A stretch of 64,000 nucleotides of DNA from Actinospineispora eucalypti. GTDB taxonomy: Bacteria > Actinomycetota > Actinomycetes > Mycobacteriales > Pseudonocardiaceae. Below the pieces are notes generated by a model. It was given only the letters and a program-made list of their open reading frames with translations. It was not told where the DNA came from and made no database searches. Where the stretch lies: assembly GCA_014208095.1 (NCBI GenBank), contig JACHMT010000003.1:372001-436000 (forward strand), given 5' to 3'. This document shows positions 61,601 through 64,000 of the stretch, in pieces. A program made the position numbers and the translations under genes. Positions within the stretch are counted from its first letter, which is position 1; each line of letters begins with the position of its first letter.

Positions 61601-64000
61601 ATCCGTCCCCACACCCACGCGAGGAGGTAGGCGCCGATCAGCCCGTTGTGGTTCCACGCCCAGGACAGGTAGTTCAGGATGGTCCCGGCGAGGGTGTGGG
61701 GGCGGGCGCGTTCCTGTTCGCGCTGGTGCTGCTGCTCGGTGAGCTGGTCGAGTTGGGTGCGCATCCCGGGCATCTGGGTGCGCAGGGTTTCGACGTTGCG
61801 TTCCAGTTCGGGGATGTTGTGTTCGAGCCGGTGGACCCGGGCCTTCAGCTCGTCGAGCGGGGCCTGGTGGTCGGGGGTGGTGCTGCTCAACCGTCCGGGT
61901 TCGGCGTCGAGGTAGTCGACGTACAGGTGGTCGGGCAGCAGGACCCTGATCCGGCGGGAGATGTCGAAGGCCCGCGTGGCGATCGGGTCGGTCTCGGCGT
62001 CCCGGGCGAACTCGCGTGCGCGCGTGCCGAGCTCTTGGGCATCCGACCACGTCCGTTCCGCGTTCAGGTCCCAGATCACCGACCACAGCTGGGAACCGCG
62101 CTGGCGCAGTGCGGCCGCCCGCCGCTCCAGCCGGGTGCGGTCATCGACCTGCGTGATGGCCCCGGCATGGAAAACGGCCGTGACGTGCGCGGACGGCGGG
62201 ACGTCCGCCGCGGCCAGCCCGGCCAGCGGCGCCACCGACCACACAACGGTGGCCGCGGCAACCACGAGGGCCTTGACGATCCGGCCCAACCAGCGCCGCG
62301 GGAGAGGCCTGTCCGGGCCGGCGACACCGGAATCACGCAGCGCCTTCAGGGTCTGCCGGGTGTGCCGGCCGTGGTTCCGGATCGTGCCGGTCACGTGCGC
62401 GCCGTGTTCGTGGGCGATGACCAGCGCACGCTGTGGCACGGTCAACCGGTTCCACCAGGTGTCCAGTACGTAGATCCGGCCATCCAGCGTGTAGGCGATC
62501 AGGTTGGCGGTGACGGCGGCGCCGATGCTCGCGCCGAGCAACTCGGCGAGAGCACCGGCCGAGATCAGTGACACGCTTGGTGGCGGGCCGCGCCGTGACC
62601 AGCCGTACTCCGCCGATTCGACGATCCGCGAAACGCTCACCGACCGCAACGCGATCCGGAGCGCCTTCTCCCAGCGCTTCTTCATCCGCCAGGCCAGGGC
62701 ACCGTCGTGCGCGGCCCCGCCGGAGCCGTCGATGAGCCGGCCCAGCTGGGCGACGGTGTAGTTGATCTCGCTCACCAACGTGCGCAGGTGGATGGTTTCT
62801 TCGCCCAGCCGCCGTTCGAGCGCGTCCAGCAGGCGGAGCAGCCGGTGGAGCTCGGCGAGCTGGTCCTCGGTCCACCAAGGGGTCGGGATCGCCGCCACCC
62901 TGGCCCGGATCTCGGCGCTGGCCAGGGTGGCCTCGGCAACCGCCAGGGTGTCCGTGGCGGCCTGGGCCTTGGGGTCGACCTGCTGGTGGGGCGCGACCTG
63001 TTCGAGGGCTTCGGCCAGTTCGGCGAGTCGGTCGGCCCGGCGCAGCGCCTCGTCGCGGACCACCCGCGTCACCTCGATCGCCTCGGCCAGCCACGGGTCC
63101 GGGTTCTGCCGGGCCGCCCGAACCAGCTCGGCGTGGGTGACGCCGGCCTGGTGCGCCAGCTGCCGGGCGCCCTCGCGCAGACCGCGCAGCCGCTCCCACT
63201 TCTGGTTGGCGTCGCCGAAGGCGGCCGAGTCGCGGATCGCGCCGATGAACAGGTAGGTCCAGTCCTGGATGTCCTGGATGCGTCGCTGGCGGACCATGTC
63301 GTCCAACCCGAGCTCGTCCCAGTTGCGCCGGATCTCCCGCGCCTCGGCCAGCCACTCCAGCAACCGGGCGAAGATCGGCAGCCCGGAGCCGGCGAGCTCG
63401 GTCAGCTCCCCTCGGAGCGTCCCGCCGTTGGCCTCGATGCGGATGCCTTCGTCCTCCGGCCATTCGTAGCGCTCGCGCAGGGACCGGACCCGCTGCTCCA
63501 GGCCGAACCGTTCCCGAGCTTCCCGCAGTTCGGCCAGCAACGCGGACGGGTCCCCGCCGTCCGGGCCGGTGACGAGGTCGAACAGCCGGGCCAGCCAGTC
63601 GCCGGCGAGCGGTCCGGGCGCGTCGAGCCCCCGGACCTCGTCGACCGGCACGTAACCCTGCTCGAGCAGCCCACCGACGAACGGGTAGCTCATCTCGATG
63701 GCCTCGGTCAGCGCGTCTTCCCGAACGACGAGCAGCGGGCCACCGGGGGTGGGCACGACCACCGCGATCACCTTGGTCAGCGCCTCGCCCAACGCGGTGC
63801 CGAACAACTCGGCCAGCACACCGGTGTCCAGCACCCGAACCGTCGTGGGGTCGCCCGTCCAGTCGGTCAGCGCGGCGAGCTCGAGCTCGTTCAGCTCGCG
63901 GGTTCGGTCCAGCAGCTCGGTCAGGCCGGCGAGCGCGTCCGGGTTCCGGACCGGGGCGGAGGTGTTGTCGGCGGTACGAGAGCCGGTGGAAGGGCCGGTG
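49606..64000 (-). CDS. Giant multi-module membrane protein with zeta-toxin-type kinase, HTH and two trypsin-like proteases (partial)
   Basis: Open for at least 4797 codons; the start lies beyond the window. A GTG at 63834 is internal. Order by nucleotide position (transcription runs leftwards): helical modules (64000-62300); membrane helix and coiled coil (62290-61690); membrane helices; zeta-type kinase (60090-59300); helical module; several membrane clusters (58080-56560); helix-turn-helix TRGETARLLGMKRRVLRRWL (about 56480-56420); tandem GAEPN repeats; more membrane helices; a WINTRSGHFHRGISKQHD module (about 54700-54620); then two copies of a membrane domain plus serine protease (A 53600-51720, B 51540-49615). 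Internal segments resemble signal peptides (VGPFADHAYAAD). RGPP recurs at module borders. Codon use is uniform, without frameshifts. A polymorphic-toxin-like or surface machine is possible; the true function is unknown. Confidence 0.85.
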   Translation of the reverse strand, partial: TGPSTGSRTADNTSAPVRNPDALAGLTELLDRTRELNELELAALTDWTGDPTTVRVLDTGVLAELFGTALGEALTKVIAVVVPTPGGPLLVVREDALTEAIEMSYPFVGGLLEQGYVPVDEVRGLDAPGPLAGDWLARLFDLVTGPDGGDPSALLAELREARERFGLEQRVRSLRERYEWPEDEGIRIEANGGTLRGELTELAGSGLPIFARLLEWLAEAREIRRNWDELGLDDMVRQRRIQDIQDWTYLFIGAIRDSAAFGDANQKWERLRGLREGARQLAHQAGVTHAELVRAARQNPDPWLAEAIEVTRVVRDEALRRADRLAELAEALEQVAPHQQVDPKAQAATDTLAVAEATLASAEIRARVAAIPTPWWTEDQLAELHRLLRLLDALERRLGEETIHLRTLVSEINYTVAQLGRLIDGSGGAAHDGALAWRMKKRWEKALRIALRSVSVSRIVESAEYGWSRRGPPPSVSLISAGALAELLGASIGAAVTANLIAYTLDGRIYVLDTWWNRLTVPQRALVIAHEHGAHVTGTIRNHGRHTRQTLKALRDSGVAGPDRPLPRRWLGRIVKALVVAAATVVWSVAPLAGLAAADVPPSAHVTAVFHAGAITQVDDRTRLERRAAALRQRGSQLWSVIWDLNAERTWSDAQELGTRAREFARDAETDPIATRAFDISRRIRVLLPDHLYVDYLDAEPGRLSSTTPDHQAPLDELKARVHRLEHNIPELERNVETLRTQMPGMRTQLDQLTEQQHQREQERARPHTLAGTILNYLSWAWNHNGLIGAYLLAWVWGRIMAWRSSRTTTGGNYRPAKYTSIAQWDPKVLAELGKLPSKQALAEILAIQGFDGPPTVAAKPERSGFALRWAGYRKFHRGVHGRDRSQVARWIEQFRAGSLFVGDVFGQPAGTNVTQSRLVARLYAHLYGRRLGSPHGGVITGYLPWHLWRQRPPSTTGGPAQLGGHWHNPAIRAALLGHDAVAYPLKRHLVLLNRTAAIIRPTPTNEETRRRRTTLITWAIGTLAGLAWAAAGLAHTPLLIAGGLAAAILLARHIATKVIARMTRPGAPRAPPAWLTRAMDWTHTPTGRRMMHAATLLAAAALGTLLLIDPGFGAASTAVVAPTHGQPAIATKAGNGSHGHAGGPVALRWWSDAHTRAVLKLLRAWKGPWLSLDDLTVELPRGPPGVRVLILDGEFPVPGVVAFGWAAQNAVVITRAMAEEIAAHIAAGRLPADFWWRLLEHERDFHLPGGKHFRHTEHQHAADADPLAEEIHAARTERYQLGAAENERVFREVIVPEVLSGVTPGESLEVVFLVGQSGAGKTTVKKQFTERIGGREHALAIDADSLRQYHPEYRRMMARDDVHMTRYSDPDRKIWAAKLHEYVREHGLNLVFESGLQRPEVFVELARTYRAAGYRVTVVALGVPEAMSRQGVLARYYEQVRATGHGRLTAAAREREQGFLGTLVAAGYVDELLLADEMFVYRRGETDPRYHDVLVHSGDQVRWRNGPGLRNAIERERDRKLTKQEANGFRAKQRWLRKVARPEHAAAIAAIDQLARPILPSRARLALERFVAALSDLVRQVQRTTAHEEPAVPAPTAEQVFAQVRGGSWFSVRFTDEQLAALGWLPALAEHARAPTAREAGVLPDGGRRVLVLPEDLVNQLQTGEFGAPIYRFVAWMRADVAVVSESVLRGSLDWITLGVLAEDWWHQALASGLEERPFLLQQLDSAEMSARRLERAAEDRLTAFLDRAGGFPLPDLPGAPAEHDTAFYQRLAEWLHLANQLPGLAAESRLVRFTEPGFAAEWLANARDARIRDIQAWTALPATEQARALLAELLAEAASASARGEQVLVILRRTVPDDRQLGYRIAEQDEPLPSHGPHNAVFLTRLLISEAQARAAHLTEVITALEQAITRAPAERADSGAADQAGAAERTPQGQTAPDHDANGRETGDWPTPGRASAAEPNDSRAGRRWWSRLLRWLARIGVVVGVVAVALVLLAQPAWAVAGLAGPDWHRLAATGVATVFALAWAVGYRLRGRSPPDAGSPSTGCGLFDRIRAAVRLDGRLIVGLLLFGGLFGVGTLGVSASAFGSVSAPPALAASLLGGTAVVGVALTAHVVRIADPAGRTARVPVRVALAAAALAGTVVELLLGPALLPISAALVAAAVAEGALFWAGRRALAAPPAAPEPAIADNLVPTEVPDAVKGTPLAAQWPHIGAARAARKALTVLAAGAAVGFFLSLHQLTDLVEAALPPAGNRINVGDLVAALIGTNMIAGVVNYARTVVGTTWPTLLVISAERVSTPRLLARVGAGIGLATAGLGVLFAGLYLVRAGPAGPALARHAVAGALIGVGTAAVGLAAMAGVPMLGPAIGLGVGALVGLTTLAELPLDARRPVRTVIAVARALPRLPVLLARRLLDVPDAVRDVYVLVKLYARFARSTDARLPLTEADLADRELQAVTEANPRYVIRDGQLIDTYRLWLDWSTLTELPADLTELQRRSARAAVEAGLTRGETARLLGMKRRVLRRWLREQEAGPAGPHGPPTGAEPNHEPSGGAEPNHGPPTGAEPNLGPARGAEPDADVPAQPLTGGRTTRAPTLRHWLARFAVVGSVVLALLVGPMAGVAAATAIGETVATATAVPVLQAADGLPAATSVDGATLLVAAVAAVVVTAVAEKVWNALVQGGERASAAVQARMAWLLARAGRLVAGVFTGFGLAALADDWLVAGPIFWAGAVMAVGDLILRLMPNAILRDIGKAWTAANPPIRLFGAGAAFGAFWWLHAMAPTTQVWALPLPIAAVATLAGGITALVHWRHEIGTALHTALTALIRQLNVAYLHAEQGVQKALSSPAARAVRRWFPTDRTALLAGALTGIGTVLVIGHALTVLATAALLVAIAALTRAVAEQAGWQGGWSQRGPPLLTRVALGTLLGAAVAALLLGTPAYAATPNAATQIAHPTLGLILLIASGVITVAVITTRTWNALRGRAWRKAEVARLTALDDEAWSHAIKYARKHRNQEPEDLRWDLRDAERTGVIAYQVGTPEATKILARHRIVLWALRADGTLWVSRAFGYRNGKTIWIKHVVPADGGPVIASGNANAEGGRGRWINTRSGHFHRGISKQHDRTARAFGEAAFARHGITFPGNPLGRLFRKHGGGSGGQGGAGATDAGDHGADPAPDGGGEVAEFRAGRPAVLDESRPTRGPPLWQRILRWFQRLVTSVITAVLGVLALAVPSLADTGTQPATGTADHLVILGVGVAIVLATVVRLVWRHVPAAVAVLGVAVATITGAHVAGIGQLSPVGNTVSGYVAAPDGFTFLAVGMVAMAAAVELVRLAVRTGTLTRVLLRLSSAALVLVAVFPTVPNAPDAFSSRMHLAAAAVLFVALPWAGVRLAGALHAGRTMRTVAWAFVGTAAATIIRSLLTTIDVVGLPAALSLGIIERIALAVGVVTVGLAARPLPRAAVRRLRQAARWTGRLLARAVLVIALAGFLLVGPFADHAYAADYYPTISVLDGLPTALVVTGGALLAAAVAAVLPFVRWWWRLRPTRGPPGTAPKLSFGALRLAVPLLYLVVLAPVWGGLIWALGPFASALALIGTMFGAFGISLVRDRFGGDIRSAEYHSEHAADDPREREKAQRYLRDAVGRLLVWPFGSRLTKDPAYWYRALAVGEQLSGQPATDRPARSLRRWTVMAALLLAFTGVLRTAAPPAPIALPTSAVVPAHASEQGLAAQFTRAGFVERVDPQRGPLLVLPDPRGDLVVGAMPDQVMTLTDELRSLTYTIEHKAYLNESYWPSFRPKDESSAGPAEVAEAWHNRPDRPRASADGFDYTISPDAQKDPIGLLTQRTPVGAGLIQSQPVDPGYAESAPRLPAAGHAGATDVLARAIPAVVRLRLADGSAVGSGVIIDPNGTILTAAHVTTGDGQPIDLVAELRDGRSFRTTHIERPDGTEVGREVQRRHPGLDLPRSISYWRTDGDELKHDVVDIDALRIDRGVDTGRPDYAKPLPYVRMAPTRPAEGEPVIAVGYPGVEPDLQQFALSGGPTQRGPDPLEFSYFGWSTRGFSGGALFNTRGELIAPLTKSEGSSTVTGQSGPEFARAFAETVTGRRNRTAPRRTGNRPAPGAGDGPGNGPGSGGGPARRDGPRGDGSGTSPVRDPAGGTTRPVHKAGWARRLARAVITIGAPAGLLLIGPFAGTAYAADYCPTVSPVAGLPTALLVTAGVLLVAAVRTVMPFLRWWWRLHPTRGPPDTTKLGAPKVGIGALRLAVPVLYAPVLVGFWWGLITLLGPAGGLLALVGTAAGAVGLTMVRDRFGNDVYYAEFYSERGREPADRDKARRYLHGGVGRLLLWPFGSRVLKGPRYWSRALGVTEELTGRPAAHRPARSVRRWAVMVALLLSVTSALEGGARLAPVALPSSVVIPAHDAETRLATEFTQAGFVERVDPQRGPLLVLPDPRGDLVVGAMPDQVMTLTDELRSLTYTIEHKAYLDERYWPDSRRRDETAATPAQIAQAWHTRDDTPRASADGIDYYISPDQRQPIALLTQDTPVGAGLIQSQPLRASDATDAPRLDAKPGATPTDALERAIPAVVRLRAADGTSVGSGVIIDPNGTILTAAHVTTDDGETRELVAELRDGRSFRTRPIQRPEPNEVSARIGGTDRAQAYWRTDGDQESTRVVDIDALRIDRGVETGRPDYRKPLPYIPMARTAPAPGEPVIAIGYPGITAARQQFALAGGPVIKTSNPLNLSFFGWATGGFSGGAIVNARGELVVPLTNTANRGPPTVTGQSGPEFARVFAELVTHAAGEAR
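49615..50290 (-). other. Trypsin-like protease domain B of the giant protein
   Basis: Segments: AVVRLRAADGTSVGSGVIID, NGTILTAAHVTT (catalytic His), VVDIDALRIDRGVE (Asp), and GFSGGAIVN (Ser). Complete triad. It is the C-terminal end of the protein. Confidence 0.8.
51720..52390 (-). other. Trypsin-like protease domain A of the giant protein
   Basis: Same domain as copy B with all catalytic motifs (TAAHVTT, VDIDALRID, GFSGGAL). The matching bases of the two copies are 2094 apart (for example GATCAACCCG at 52791 and 50697), so the repeat unit is 698 codons and includes the preceding membrane domain. Confidence 0.8.
59300..60090 (-). other. Zeta-toxin-type kinase domain of the giant protein
   Basis: VVFLVGQSGAGKTTVKKQFT (Walker A), LAIDADSLRQYHPEYRRM (the D-x-D...HP-Y signature), LVFESGLQRPEVF (the catalytic Glu segment), AAGYRVTVVALGVPEAMSRQ and VLARYYEQV. 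These are the hallmarks of zeta toxins, which phosphorylate UDP-N-acetyl sugars. No epsilon antitoxin gene is seen. Confidence 0.8.

Noticed and set aside
50000..62600. Very long plus-strand frames opposite the 14-kb gene (for example 56077-61074)
   Set aside because: Low-complexity Arg/Gly/His/Gln translations typical of antisense of GC-rich genes; the minus frame has clear domains.
61990..62600. Classical HExxH metalloprotease in the giant protein
   Set aside because: The segments read HE-x3-H, one residue too long, and no third ligand can be placed; kept only as a low-interest observation.

Overview
This is a high-GC actinobacterial window whose gene content points to a large plasmid or similar mobile replicon, probably from the Pseudonocardiales or a related mycelial group; the taxon is inferred and not tested. 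The replicon evidence is direct. There is a ParA/ParB pair with parS-like palindromes (0.3-1.9 kb). A second ParA with a small ribbon-helix-helix partner lies at 19.3-20.9 kb. A RepA-type initiator follows seven phased iterons (22.6-23.8 kb). A transfer operon with a DUF2637 protein and an FtsK/TraB-type translocase ends in inverted repeats that could be the transfer locus (36.6-40.3 kb). Two serine-resolvase genes are present, one lacking the catalytic serine. No transposase, integrase, tRNA, rRNA or CRISPR array was found.

Left part (0-17 kb): partition genes, an orphan OmpR-type response regulator, the resolvase with an Ala in place of the nucleophilic Ser and a zinc-ribbon tail, then a 2182-residue surface or toxin-like protein with about 100 pentapeptide repeats and paired-cysteine repeats, followed at once by a small membrane protein. 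After it come a secreted RNase lipoprotein, an MFS exporter with an ArsR regulator, a secreted alpha/beta hydrolase, and a CGNR regulator divergent from a LysE exporter. 17-32 kb is the replication region mixed with small accessory genes: ECF sigma factor, two RibD/DHFR-fold reductases, a VOC protein, an iron-box-controlled methyltransferase, a NADAR protein, a coiled-coil protein, and a degenerate alpha/beta hydrolase.

33-40 kb resembles the control and transfer module of actinomycete integrative and conjugative elements: a tandem GntR repressor, an HD phosphohydrolase, a NUDIX hydrolase and two XRE/PLD-like regulators that share an operator motif, then the Spd/Tra operon. 40.3-46.6 kb is a small terpene cluster: reduced response regulator, P450 (with a probable 1-nt frameshift), class I terpene cyclase, methyltransferase and a StyA-like flavin monooxygenase.

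46.6-49.6 kb holds a truncated carbonic-anhydrase-like gene, membrane and secreted beta-helix proteins. The rest of the window (49.6-64 kb) is a single open reading frame of at least 4797 codons that runs off the right edge. It chains membrane modules, a zeta-toxin-type kinase, an HTH and two tandem trypsin-like proteases. This and the 2182-residue protein share an RGPP motif at module borders. They are the best candidates for an undescribed system.
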